Positions 20,900 to 33,100 of a DNA stretch of 64,000 nucleotides are shown one piece after another. Position numbers and translations under genes: made by a program. Under the pieces are notes generated by a model. That model was given only the letters and a program-made list of their open reading frames with translations, was not told the origin of the DNA and made no database searches. Numbering within the stretch: the stretch's first letter is position 1; the number at the start of each line of letters is the position of its first letter. Source of the stretch: Bromus sterilis (taxonomy: Eukaryota > Streptophyta > Magnoliopsida > Poales > Poaceae); contig OX465600.1 of NCBI GenBank assembly GCA_950022295.1, positions 290,205,782-290,269,781 of the forward strand. Direction: 5' to 3'.

Positions 20900-23800
20900 T
20901 GTCACAACCCAAGTTTAGGTATGTGCTAGGGTTCAAGTGCTCTTTTGCATCATGCAAAAATTTCAAAAGAAATTCAAAAATGGGGAAAAGAAAAGCCCTA
21001 AAGAATTTAATTAAATGGCAAGACAAAAGTTTCTTCCAAAAATTGCTCTGTTATTTTTGAAAAGTCTTATAAATATGCATGATCACATATACAGTGAAGT
21101 GGGTCCCACTGCATGCACCAAGATTTGTCAAAAATTCCAAATAGGGCTTCAAAATTAATTAAATACCCTATTTGATTTGAAATTCAAAATATTTGAATTT
21201 CAAAAATCCCCAAACTTTATAAGTGGCTAGTTATATGTCACATCAGTACAAATTAAAGTTTTGGGATTTTTATAAAATGTTTTGGTATCTGCTTTATCAA
21301 AACAGAACAAATTGCAGAAAAGGAAAAACAAAAGAAAAACAAAAAGGGGCTTACCTGGCCTTTTTGGCCCAACTTAAGCCCCCACGGCCCAGCTGGTCCA
21401 GCCCACCACCCAGCCCGGTGGCGAGCTGGGAGGGAGCCGACGACGCCGCCGTGGCAGCCGAGAGGCTTCTAGGCCCTCCCCTGCTCTCTCTCCTCGCGCC
21501 ACGCAGGTCTCCAGAAGCCCCCCGTCACTTCCCCTCTCCTATGGCTCCCTCTAGCTCTCTCCCCCTCGCGATTTCGCCGCCGCCAGTGAGCTCGCCGGAG
21601 CGTGCGGCCGCGCAGCCGTGGCCAACGGCCGAACCAGAACTCCCCACCGTGTCCAGGAAGACCAGCGCCATCGACTTCGTCTTCAAGAGAAAGGAATCGA
21701 GCCCAGCAGCCCCGAGGACGACGCCATCTTCGCAGGAACGCCGTCGGCCGCCATGGACTCCGGTGATCGATTCGTCGCCTACGCTGCACCGGTGGCTTTC
21801 CCGAGCCTTCCTTCGTGACCAGGATGAGCTCCTGCGTCGTTTGCCCCATTCCGCGCCTCCTCCCATGCCCCTAATCACCGAGCCCGCCTGTGCAATGCCC
21901 CGGCCGCCGCGTGCCTCAATGCCGGTGAGGCTCCGGCGCACCCCATGCCTCTCCGTGGGCAGGAGGTGATGCAGGCGAGCAAGGGGATCCTCCCCGTGCT
22001 TCCCCCGTGCCAAACCGTGGGCGGAAGGCCACCTCGGGGTGTTGCCGCCGTGCACGGTGGCCGCCGCCGGTTAACCGCCGGTGGCAGATTAGCTTAGGGC
22101 TAACCACATTACTAATCCCCCCTAATAGACACAGACAGGTGGGGCCAGGCCCCCTAATAACCCCCTCTGTTTAATTAAACAGGAGGAATTAACCCACCGT
22201 GGCTGACAGACATGGCCCAGATGTCAGCCCCTGCTGATGTCATTCTTACATCAGCATGATGCAATCACTCAATTCCAGAATTTTAAAAGAATTAAATAAA
22301 ATCCAGAAATTACAGAAAATAGCCAAAACATCAATAAATCACAGAAAATTCATATTAACTCCAAATTGGACAAATAATATATGAAAAATGATCATAAGAA
22401 AATTCTCTATCCAAATATACAACTTTCAACTTTGTTTGAGTTGATTTTAAAATAGTACCAGTAGCTTTTGCTATTTGGCTTAATTGGAATTAATTCAAAT
22501 TAAATTCAAATGCTATTCCAATTTGAACCATTGCAATGCAAACATGATCACTTGTACATCAGAGACATATCACACACATGATCACATGGTTTACAAAATC
22601 AAACAATGGAAAATGCAATTTGGCTAATTTGAAAATCATATATGGAGTTTGAATTTGCATTTCAAATGCAATACACTTAATTTAAATCAAATGTGACACA
22701 AAACAGTACCATTCACATCATGGACAACATGGTCATGTGCTTGTGCATTTTATTTTGATGTTGCCCCCTTTGTTGATGATTGTGTCGGTAACAGCGCCTC
22801 CGAGACGGTGATCACCCCCGAAGGAGAAGACCACCGTTAAGACCCATGTATCGTCAGCAAGGCTAGAAAACCCCATTGATCATGTCTATAAAATCCCAAT
22901 TCCCTCTCAGTCTCGCATATGCATGTTTAGGAGATCACCTTGTATCGATTCTACCGCATAGTTGAACTCATATCCGATGCATGACCTATCATCTTGTCAC
23001 AATAGTAAGAAAACCACAATCCTAGCTGACATAGGAGTTGTTTGATATCATGTGGCGCCCTGCAACTGTTACTGCTTATTGCATGCTTAGAGTTTACAAT
23101 GAGGATGCTTTTGATGTGAGTCGGGATGATAGTGAACATGGTGTTGATGAAAGTGAAACTGTGTTGGTGAATCTACCCTAATACAAGGTGAACGATGAGA
23201 GGCTGTGTAGGAGTACACAGTGGGTTGTCTCGTTGAACACAGCCTTAAGCCCGAGTTCTTGTATGGTAATCCGAGACAAAGAGTACAACCACACATTGGG
23301 CTCACTGACCCCTATCGACCTAGTATACCCCGATCCAAGTCCAGGAGTCACACCTAGTTCGGGATTTCCATTCGGCATAGGCATAGAAAGATAAAGGAAA
23401 TGAATTTTGGCATTCATGGTAGGGCTTGTAGAACATGGCTTGTCAAGCGGAGAACCATCCGTCGAGGTGGGCTTGTCAGTCGTGCCTACATGGTTTGAGT
23501 CCTGGCTGGAAGCTCGGCCGGAACTCCAGTTGGGTTTGGAACTCAGACTGTTAACTCCTTGGACGAGAACGGAGCTGTGGGCGAAGTGTTGTGGTAAACA
23601 TTCTCGCCGACACCCCTTGAATGGTGCCGAGACCTGGCGGTAACTGATGGTCATGTGTGTGTAGCGGTACACCCCTGTAGGGTTAACAAAACTATTCGAA
23701 TAGCCGCATCCGCGGTCATGGACTACTTGGAAAGCTGTGCTTGATTATTAGACAACTTGAATGGATACTTCTAAAACTCGCAAGATAAGCGTGAGTGGTA

Positions 23801-24708
23801 TGGTGTGCTTCCTCGTGGGGAAGTCGAGGAAGTATCCATAGTGGTGTCTTGGTTGGAGACTTGATAGTGGACTCGTGTACGCTTCTTACCTCAAGTCTGG
23901 TACTCGTAGTACAGGTCTAGCCAAGTCAAAGCTGGCACTTCTGCATGTTGAAACCCCACTTCCCTTTACCTTGAAACTTGAGCATGAGTAGTGTAGTTCT
24001 GATGTAAGTCTTGCTGAGTAAAACTTTATACTCACGTTTGCTTATTCTATGTTTTAGATGGAAACCCAGACCCCCGATGGAGTCACCTTCCTGAAGCTCG
24101 ACGTTGACTAAGTTAGCATAGTCCCAGACAGCAGATTGGTCCCTCGTGGAAGGGCATGTATGTTTACAAGGGTTCTCTAAGCCATTTGTTAAGCCTATCT
24201 ATACTCAGACCTAATTTGTTTCGGTTGTATGATGCAATGTGGATCACAGACATGTGATCTTTGTATACTCTATGTGTAAGTCGGTAAAGAAGTACTTTGT
24301 AGAGTTGTGTGATGATACCTGCTGTTCATACTAGACATGTGTGCTGCGTGTATGATTATAACATGCATGTCTTAGTATGGGTTTTCGAGACCTTAGTTGT
24401 GATTTTGCTGGCGGTCTTTTATACACCAAGTGGCCCTTAGATGTGCGCAGCTTGGGGCATCGCGATGCGATTGCTCGTGACTCTGTCACGTGCACACTTT
24501 GTTGTATGATCGAGCCCGCCCTAGACCCCGACTAAGTGATCGGGCTGGAGTTTGTTTATGTAAGGGTTATGATTCAATCGATAACATGGTTCAGGCGACT
24601 TGTCTATGAGTATGGGATTTCACCACCCATAATCATTTAGACTTGTAAGCGGGCGATGAGGACCCATCTCAGTTGATCATCCGGCCTGGATGGGATGCCC
24701 CTCACGTA
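20900..24708 (+). repeat. Element B LTR2 (middle LTR), interrupted by CACTA copy
   Basis: The LTR starts TGTCACAACCC and is collinear with LTR3 to the CACTA insertion site (GTA at 24706-24708). Its left part shares variants with LTR3 (for example CAGATGTCAGCCCCTGCTG near 22220), while its right part shares variants with LTR1 (for example TATCTATACTCAGACC near 24197) and the CACTA itself. The switch lies at about 23780-23860. About 30 bp near 21415, present in both other LTRs, are missing. The last 120 bp of the LTR are absent because of the deletion ending at 26763. Confidence 0.88.
21068..21075 (+). promoter_or_regulatory. Putative TATA box in element B LTR2
   Basis: TATAAATA lies about 170 bp into the LTR; the identical site is at 30341-30348 in LTR3. 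A GC-rich block starts some 300 bp downstream. Assignment rests on the motif and its conservation only. Confidence 0.3.
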
Positions 24709-26757
24709 CACTACTGGAAAACAGGACATTAGTGGCGCACCTATTTTTGCAACTAATGGCACACATCCGGTGCGCCATTACTAGCATGCCATTACTAACT
24801 TATAGTAATGGCGCATATTTTGTGCGCCATTACTATATCAGATAATAGTGGCGCACCAAGACATGCGCCATTAATAGCTTCAACGTGCGCCATTGTTATA
24901 CTCATCGTGTGCACCACTGATATACTCATTGTGTGCGCCATTGCGTACCAAATAAATTAAAAAGGCCACGTGGGCCAGGGTGTGGCAGGCGGTGCATCTG
25001 GATTTTTTTAAATGCGGTGAATCTGGGTTGACCAGTTTAAAAAAGACCACTTTATTCTATTACAAAACAGAGTTATTACAGGACCTAAATGAAAAAAAAA
25101 ACCAAAATTTCTAAACTTTGCAGCTAGGACCCTACAGAAAAGAAAAAAACGTAATCAACTCTTTTTGAATCGGTGGCGCCGGCATTGTTGCCCGGACGCG
25201 CTCGTCCACGATCTGGTAGGAGGCGAGGTTGGCGGTCAGCGCACAGGACTCGATGGCGGCAGCCGTGACGAGCATGAGGAGGCGGGGCGAGTGGCGGCGG
25301 AGCAGCCTCTTGTCGGTGGGACGCGCATCAGAGACGACGGAGAGGCAGCGTTGGCGTCGAGCCAGAGGAGGCAGTGGTGGCCTATGCGGCTGGCAGCACC
25401 AGGGAGTGGGGGAATGTCGTCGTCTTGCCGTTCCTGGTTTTGCTCTTCATGGCTATCCATGCCCTGCAACCAGGAGATGAAGGCGGAGCTATTCTTTTAA
25501 AAGATCAACTTTTTAATCATCAAACCTTAATCAGACAAGTAATAGACAGAAGTATGTTTGCAACTTCATTTTTTACTATATGCAATATGGAATTTCACTA
25601 AAATACATAATTGAATTAGAGGTTTGAAAAAAAGAAGATAGCTTCAGCATTTGAAAAAGCATTTCCTACCTTGAAACTGAAGAATAGATAAGTGAAAACA
25701 ACATTCAATAAACCAATACTTTTTTGTCCGAAAACTAACACTGAAAATAGACCGCATACTGATTTCGAAGTAAAGCAACAGCCAACGCACTGCATCATTC
25801 TGAAAATTGGAGTAGTGTTTTCTTGTTCAACTTCTATACTGAACGTAAACAGTGGATTCAGTCAAACACAACACCTTTTGGAAGCAGCGGTTTAGTTTTT
25901 TTAACTTTTCTACTGAATATAGACAAGTATTCGTGTAAAATGGAATTCAATCAACTACCTTAATGCAAGGATAACATGCAGTGGAAAACCACCAGGAGAT
26001 GCAAAGTGGAATCCAATCAAGTAGACAAGTACCTTACTGATTTCAGTGTCAACGCATCAAATCCTATTCACACGCAAAAGTCAAGTTGTGCCCAAATCAA
26101 ACCAAATATCAGTTTATATATTTTCAGCTTCGCTGCATCATTGGAACTCAAACTTTACCTTAATCTCAATTTTTATTTTACAATGTACTATCATTTTTTA
26201 TCTTCATACGCAACATAAAGATTGCAATCACCCCAAATCTAATATTAGTCTAGTGTTTCAGAAACTACAACGCACCAGATTTGTAGCAGCCGATCTGGCC
26301 GTGGCAGCAGCAGGGAACGGGAACACCACTGGCGGACTCTGGTACAAGCTTGAATAGGGAATTTTTCTGCGTCGTATCCAAGCCACTCGCCGGAGTCTGA
26401 GCCCGCGTTCGCCAGGGAACTGTCGATCCCTTGGAAGGTCAGAACCGGATCTGCAAGTACAAACGAAAGTGAGCACAAACAAGATTGATCTTGTTGATGA
26501 GGTCCTAGGTAGAGCAGCGCTGGTAGCGGTCGGGTCGTCAAGGCCCCACCCTTGCTCGAACGCGTGGACCAAGCTCTCGAGCCTGGCGCGGTCCAGTAGG
26601 CCGACGGCGGGGGGTCGAGGCCAACGGAAGGGGAGGACGTCGTGGAGGATCTCGATGGATGTGGCCCTGGCCTGGGCGACGGCGGAGAGGAAGGCGAGCG
26701 CGGTGTTGGCCTTTGCGAGCTTGTCGGCGTCGGGCCCGGTGAGGAAGGGCTTGACGG
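24709..26757. mobile_element. Truncated copy of the CACTA transposon in LTR2 of B
   Basis: The sequence matches 10974-13021 almost base for base and sits at the same LTR site with GTA before it. It keeps the left end, the left subterminal repeats, the exon-like fragment and the 3' part of the PWWP-gene fragment (minus-strand frame 26258-26785). It lacks the PWWP motif itself and the right half. Because a transposon seldom enters the same base twice, this copy almost certainly arose by duplication of the first. Confidence 0.9.
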
Positions 26758-26763
26758 GGAGCT
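26758..26763. other. Deletion junction with 6-bp filler between CACTA and B pol
   Basis: Sequence matching the CACTA ends at 26757 (equivalent to 13021), and sequence matching B resumes at 26764 (equivalent to 17482). The six bases GGAGCT between them match neither side. GAGCTTGT also occurs about 45 bp upstream as GCGAGCTTGTCGG, so the filler may be templated. Relative to copy 1, 4460 bp are missing. Confidence 0.85.
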
Positions 26764-27690
26764 TGTTGGTGGTTGTGTGAACCAAATCTTAGTTGAGGAA
26801 GCTATTGATACGTCTGACGTCATCCTTGGTGCGCTCCCCGTCAATCATGTTCCTGCCTCCGTTCTTTTCGATCCAGGAGCTTCTCATTCATTCATGTCAG
26901 AGAGTTATGCACTTCGTCATGAGTTCGCCTTTGAAGAAACATTTTCTCCAATGATCATTCAAACTCCTGGTTCCAAGTGGCAAACTAATAGAGTAAGCCA
27001 TGGCAATCAAATTGCAATTGAGGGTTTAGTATTCCTTGCTTCACTCATAGCCCTCAAGTCTTCAGACATTGATGTTATCTTAGGTATGGATTGGTTGTCA
27101 AGACAGAATGCTTTTCTTGATTGTAAAGCCAACTCAGTTAAACTTACCCATCCTTTAGGCCAAACCATTGACTACACTTCACCCAGTTCTAGAACCCAGA
27201 TGCATACTTTGAATGTGCTTCCCCTTCCTGACCTTGAAGATATTCCGGTGGTTCGTGACTTCCCGGATGTCTTTCCTGAAGAACAGCCAGGAATGCCTCC
27301 TGAAAGATGTGTAGAATTCATTGTACATCTTGCCCCAGGAACCGCCCCAATTTCCAGACGCCCATACAAAATGGCCCCACGTGAGTTAGCTGAGCTGAAA
27401 ATCCAACTTGAAGCTTTGTTGGCAAAAGGCTTCATCCGCCCTAGCTCATCGCCATGCGGTTGCCCCGTTCTGTTCGTAACGAAGAAAGATGGAACAGAAA
27501 GGATGTGCATAGACTATCGCCCGCTAAATCTAGCGACGATAAAGAACAAGTACCCACTGCCCAGGATCAATGATCTTTATGATCAACTTGCAGGATCCTC
27601 TGTCTTCTCCAAGATGGATTTGAGATTAGGCTATCATCAAATCAAAATCCAAAACGAGGACATTCCCAAAACGGCTTCACTACTCGATAT
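26764..27690 (+). pseudogene. Element B (copy 2) protease and first part of RT
   Basis: The segment starts in the gag-protease linker (VGGCVNQILVEEA), so gag and the zinc knuckle are deleted. Protease motifs LFDPGASHSF and GMDWLS and the RT start (VFPEEQPGMPP, KNKYPLPRIND, MDLRLGYHQIKI) are present. The frame is open leftward into the CACTA, giving a chimeric 361-codon frame (26642-27727) that has no biological support. A single-base deletion near 27676 (GGCTTCAC against GGCTTTCAA in copy 1) shifts the frame. Confidence 0.88.
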
Positions 27691-28011
27691 GGTCTTTACG
27701 AGTTCACCGTTATGTCCTTCGGTTTAACCAATGCCCCCGCTACTTTTTCGCGCATGACGAACTCAATCTTCATGGAGTATTTGGACAAGTTCGTCGTGGT
27801 TTACCTCGATGACATACTTATATACTCGAAGAACGAAGAAGAACATGCCGAGCATCTTAGGTTGGTATTGATGAAACTTCGAGAGCATCGCCTTTATGCT
27901 AAATTCTCCAAGTGTGAATTTTGGCTACCAGAAGTGACCTACTTAGGACACGTGATTTCTGCAAAAGGCATTGCTGTCAATCCCAAGAGAGTTCAGGCCG
28001 TCCTTGACTAG
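27691..28011 (+). pseudogene. Element B (copy 2) RT palm and connection
   Basis: This frame resumes RT after the frameshift: FTVMSFGLTNAPATFSRM, the intact catalytic box YLDDIL and YLGHVISAKGIAV. It ends at TAG (28009-28011), where copy 1 reads TGG, a G-to-A change. Apart from this stop the RT core looks better preserved here than in copy 1. Confidence 0.88.
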
Positions 28012-29028
28012 ACTCCACCTGAATTGGTTAAGCAAGTTAGGAGTTTTTTTGGCCTAGTAAGCTATTTTTGCCGCTTCGTTGAGAACTTCTCCAAAGTTGC
28101 AAAGCCTCTGACTGAACTCCTCAAGAAAGATAAGAAATTCGAATGGCCTCCCAAGTGCGAGGAAAGCTTTCAAGAGCTAAAAAGAAGATTGACTTCTGCA
28201 CCCGTACTTGCGCCTCCAGAAACCAAAAAGGATTTCGAGATCTTTTGTGATGCTTCACAGCAAGGGTTAGGATGCATACTTATGCAAGATAGACATGTGG
28301 TAGCTTATGCTTCACGCCAGTTGCGTCCACATGAAGAGAACTATCCTACCCATGATCTTGAACTCGCTGCCGTAGTTCATGCCCTGACAACTTGGCGATA
28401 TTACCTCATTGGTAATCGTTGTGAGATCTATTCCGACCACCAAAGCATCAAATACATATTCACCCAGCCAGATCTTAATCTCATGCAAAGATGCTGGATT
28501 GAGTTGATAAAAGGTTATGACTTAGGAATTTCTTACACCCTAGGCAAAGCCAATGTCATGGCTGATGCACTAAGTCGTAAGTCGTATTGTAACAACCTCA
28601 TGTTACAACAGTATCAACAACTTCTTCATGAGGAATTTCGAAAGATCAACCTCGAGATTGTTCCTCGTGGATCCCTTTTCAACTTGGTGGCGAAACCAAC
28701 ACTTGAAGATCAAATCATAGTTGCCCAAAGGCGTGCACGAGGTGTTCGCCGGATCAAGGAGAACATTGCTAGCGGAGTTGCTAAATGTTTCTCCACATAT
28801 AGCAAAGGAACGGTATTCTTTGAAAATCATTTCGTAGTACCTAAGAATAGAGATCTAAGGCAACTCATCCTCAAAGAAGCCCATGTCACACCCCTCTCGA
28901 TTTATCCCGGTAGCACAAAAATGTACCGAGATCTACGCCAGAGATTTTGGTGGACCAGGATGAAGAGAGACATTGCTCGATTTGTTGCTGAATGTGATGT
29001 TTGTCGTCGCATTAAGGTAGAACACTAA
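28012..29028 (+). pseudogene. Element B (copy 2) RNase H and integrase zinc domain
   Basis: This is in frame with the preceding segment. RNase H motifs are FCDASQQGLG, THDLELAAVVHALTTW and SDHQSIKYIF, with the aspartate kept. The integrase zinc-binding region (IYPGSTKMYRDL, CDVCRRIK) follows without the 8-bp duplication of copy 1. It ends at TAA (29026-29028), shared with copy 1 at 19753. Confidence 0.88.
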
Positions 29029-30172
29029 AGACCTGCTGGCATACTTCAACCTTTGCCTATTCCCGAGTGGAAATGGGATAAAGCTGGTATGGACTTCATC
29101 ACCGGCTTTCCAAAAACCCAGAAAGGAAATGATGCCATCTTCGTTGTCATTGACCGACTTTCCAAAGTTGCTCACTTCCTTCCAGTCCGCGAGTCTATAA
29201 CTGCTAGTCAGCTAGCGGACTTGTATGTCTCTAGAATTGTGTCTCTTCACGGTGTTCCTTTGGAAATCAATTCTGATCGTGGTAGCCTTTTCACCTCTAG
29301 ATTCTGGGGAAGCTTCCAGAATTCTATGGGAACTCATCTCTCCTTTAGCACAGCTTTCCATCCTCAGTCTAGCAGTCAAGTCGAAAGGGTTAACCAAATT
29401 CTTGAAGACATGCTCAGAGCTTGTGTTATCTCATTCGGAAAGAATTGGGAGAAATCTCTTCCATTCGCCGAATTTGCTTATAACAACAGCTATCAATCTA
29501 GTCTGAACATGGATCCTTTTGAACTCCTCTATGGACGACGATGTCGAACACCCCTAAACTGGTCAGAAATTGGTGAAAGACAATTCTTTGGACCGAATAT
29601 GATCAAGGAAGCAGAAGAGCAAGTTCGCATTGTTCGCGATCGATTGAAAGCAACCCAGTCTCGTCAGAAAAGGTACTATGAGCGTCATCATAGGCAAGAA
29701 AGCTACAATCTGGATGAGAAGGCTTACCTTCGGGTTACTCCTCTGAAGGGAACCCAAGGATTCGGTATCAAAGGCAAGTTGGCCCCACGTTACATCGGAC
29801 CTTTCCGCATTCTCGCTAAACGTGGAGAAGTTGCCTACCAACTTGAACTACCCCCGCACCTTTCCCGAGTACATGATGTATTCCATGTGTCACAACTCAG
29901 GCGTTGCTTCAAGGACCCCATCCGCGAAGTCGACCATGAAACGCTTGATCTCCAAGATGACCTTTCTTATCGAGAGTACCCTGTTCGTATTCTTGATTCA
30001 GCAGAGCGTGTCACTCGTCGTCAGAAGATCAGGTTTCTGAAAGTGCAATAGTCACATCACTCCGAGAAAGAAGCAACATGGGAAAGAGAAGACCGCCTCC
30101 GTGCCGAGTACCCCTCCTTCCTCCCGACGACTTCTGAATCTCGGGACGATATTCTTTTGAGTGGGGGCGAGT
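29029..30172 (+). pseudogene. Element B (copy 2) integrase core and chromodomain-like tail
   Basis: The frame is open from 29029 to TAG at 30049-30051. The DDE triad is complete: GMDFITGFP, NSDRGSLFTS and SQVERVNQILED. The GPY/F region (KLAPRYIGPFRILAKRGE) is uninterrupted, unlike copy 1. After the TAG shared with copy 1 the tail HHSEKEATWEREDRLRAEYP continues toward the polypurine tract (30159-30172). This is the best-preserved integrase in the window but has no intact upstream polyprotein. Confidence 0.9.
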
Positions 30173-33100
30173 TGTCACAACCCAAGTTTAGGTATGTGCT
30201 AGGGTTCAAGTGCTCTTTTGCATCATGCAAAAAATTGAAAAGAAATTCAAAAATGGGGAAAAGAAAAGCCCTAAAGAATTTAATTAAATGGCAAGACAAA
30301 AATTTCTTCCAAAAATTGCTCTGTTATTTTTGAAAAGTCTTATAAATATGCATGATCACATATACAGTGAAGTGGGTCCCACTGCATGCACCAAGATTTG
30401 TCAAAAATTCCAAATAGGGCTTCGAAATTAATTAAATACCCTATTTGATTTGAAATTAAAATTATTTGAATTTCAAAAATCCCCAAACTTTATAAGTGGC
30501 TAGTTATATGTCACATCAGTACAAATTAAAGTTTTGGGATTTTTATAAAATGTTTTGTTATCTGTTTTATCAAAACAGAACAAATTGCAGAAAAGGAAAA
30601 ACAAAAGAAAAACAAAAAGGGGCTTACCTTGCCTTTTTGGCCCAACTTAAGCCCCCACGGCCCAGCTGGTCCAGCCCACCACCCAGCCCCCTTGTCGTCT
30701 TCCTCAACCAGCTCGGTGGCGAGCTGGGAGGGAGCCGACGACGCCGCCGTGGCAGCCGAGAGGCTTCTCGGCCCTCCCCTGCTCTCTCTCCTTGCGCCAC
30801 GCAGGTCTCCAGAAGCCCCCCGTCACTTCCCCTCTCCTATGGCTCCCTCTAGCTCTCTCCCCCTCGCGATTTCGCCGCCGCCAGTGAGCTCGCCGGAGCG
30901 TGCGGCCGCGCAGCCGTGGCCAACGGCCGAACCAGACCTCCCCACCGTGTCCAGGAAGACCAGCGCCATCGACTTCGTCTTCAAGAGAAAGGTATCGAGC
31001 CCAGCAGCCCCGAGGACGACGCCATCTTCGCCGGAACTCCGTCGGCCGCCATGGACTCCGGTGATCGATTCGTCGCCTACGCTGGACCGGTGGCTTTCCC
31101 GAGCCTTCCTTCGTGACCAGGTTGAGCTCCTATGTCGTTTTCCCCATTCCGCGCCTCCTCCCATGCCCCTAATCACCGAGCCCGCCTGTGCAATGCCCCG
31201 GCCGCCGCGTGCCTCAACGCCGGCGAGGCTCCGGCGCACCCCATGCCTCTCCGTGGGCAGGAGGTAATGCAGGCGAGCAAGGGGCACCTCCCCGTGCTTC
31301 CCCCGTGCCAAACCGTGGGAGGAAGGCCACCTCGGCGTGTTGCCGCCGTGCACGGTGGCCGCCGCCGGTTAACCGCCGGTGGCAGATTAGCTTAGGGCTA
31401 ACCACATTACTAATCCCCCCTAATAGACACAGACAGGTGCGGCCAGGCCCCCTAATAACCCCCTCTGTTAAATTAAACAGGAGGAATTAACCCACCGTGG
31501 CTGACAGACATGGCCCAGATGTCAGCCCCTGCTGATGTCATTCTTCCATCAGCATGATGCAATCACTCAATTCCAGAATTTTAAAAGAATTAAATAAAAT
31601 CCAGAAATTACAGAAAAATAGCCAAAACTTAAATAAATCACAGAAAATTCATATTAACTCCAAATTGGACAAATAATATATGAAAAATGATCATAAGAAA
31701 ATTCTCTATCCAAATATACAACTTTCAACTTTGTTTGAGTTGATTTTAAAATAGTACCAGTAGCTTTTTCTATTTGGCTTAATTGGAATTAATTCAAATT
31801 AAATTCAAATGCTATTCCAATTTGAACCATTGCAATGCAAACATGATCACTTGTACATCAGAGACATATCACACACATGATCACATGGTTTACAAAATCA
31901 AACAATGGAAAATGCAATTTGGCTAATTTGAAAATCATATATGGAGTTTGAATTTGCATTTCAAATGCAATACACTTAATTTAAATCAAATGTGACACAA
32001 AACAGTACCATTCACATCATGGACAACATGGTCATGTGCTTGTGCATTTTATTTTGATGTTGCCCCCTTTGTTGATGATTGTGTGGGTAACAGCGCCTCC
32101 GAGACGGTGATCACCCCCGAAGGAGAAGACCACCGTTAAGACCCATGTATCGTCAGCAAGGCTAGAAAACCCCATTGATCATGTCTATAAAATCCCAATT
32201 CCCTCTCAGTCTCGCATATGCATGTTTAGGAGATCACCTTGTATCGATTCTACCGCATAGTTGAACTCATATCCGATGCATGACCTATCATCTTGTCACA
32301 ATAGTAAGAAAACCACAATCCTAGCTGACATAGGAGTTGTTTGATATCATGTGGCGCCCTGCAACTGTTACTGCTTATTGCATGCTTAGAGTTTACAATG
32401 AGGATGCTTTTGATGTGAGTCGGGATGATAGTGAACATGGTGTTGATGAAAGTGAAACTGTGTTGGTGAATCTACCCTAATACAAGGTGAATGATGAGAG
32501 GCTGTGTAGGAGTACACAGTGGGTTGTCTCGTTGAACACCGCCTTAAGCCCGAGTTCTTGTATGGTAATCCGAGACAAAGAGTACAACCACACATTGGGC
32601 TCACTGACCCCTATCGACCTAGTATACCCCGATCCAAGTCCAGGAGTCACACCTAGTTCGGGATTTCCATTCGGCATAGGCATAGAAAGATAAAGGAAAT
32701 GAATTTTGGCATTCATCGTAGGGCTTGTAGAACATGGCTTGTCAAGCGGAGAACCATCCGTCGAGGTGGGCTTGTCAGTCGTGCCTACATGGTTTGAGTC
32801 CTGGCTGGAAGCTCGGCCGGAACTCCAGTTGGGTTTGGAACTCAGACAGTTGACTCCTTGGACTAGAACGGAGCTGTGGGCGAAGTGTTGTGGTGAACAT
32901 CCTCGCCGACACCCCTTGAATGGTGCTGAGACCTGGCGGTAACTGATGGTCATGTGTGTGTAGCGGTACACCCCTACAGGGTTAACAAAACTATTCGAAT
33001 AGCCGCGTCCGCGGTCATGGACTACTTGGAAAGCTGTGCTTGATAATTAGACAACTTGAATGGATACTTCTAAAACTCGCAAGATAAGCGTGAGTGCTAT

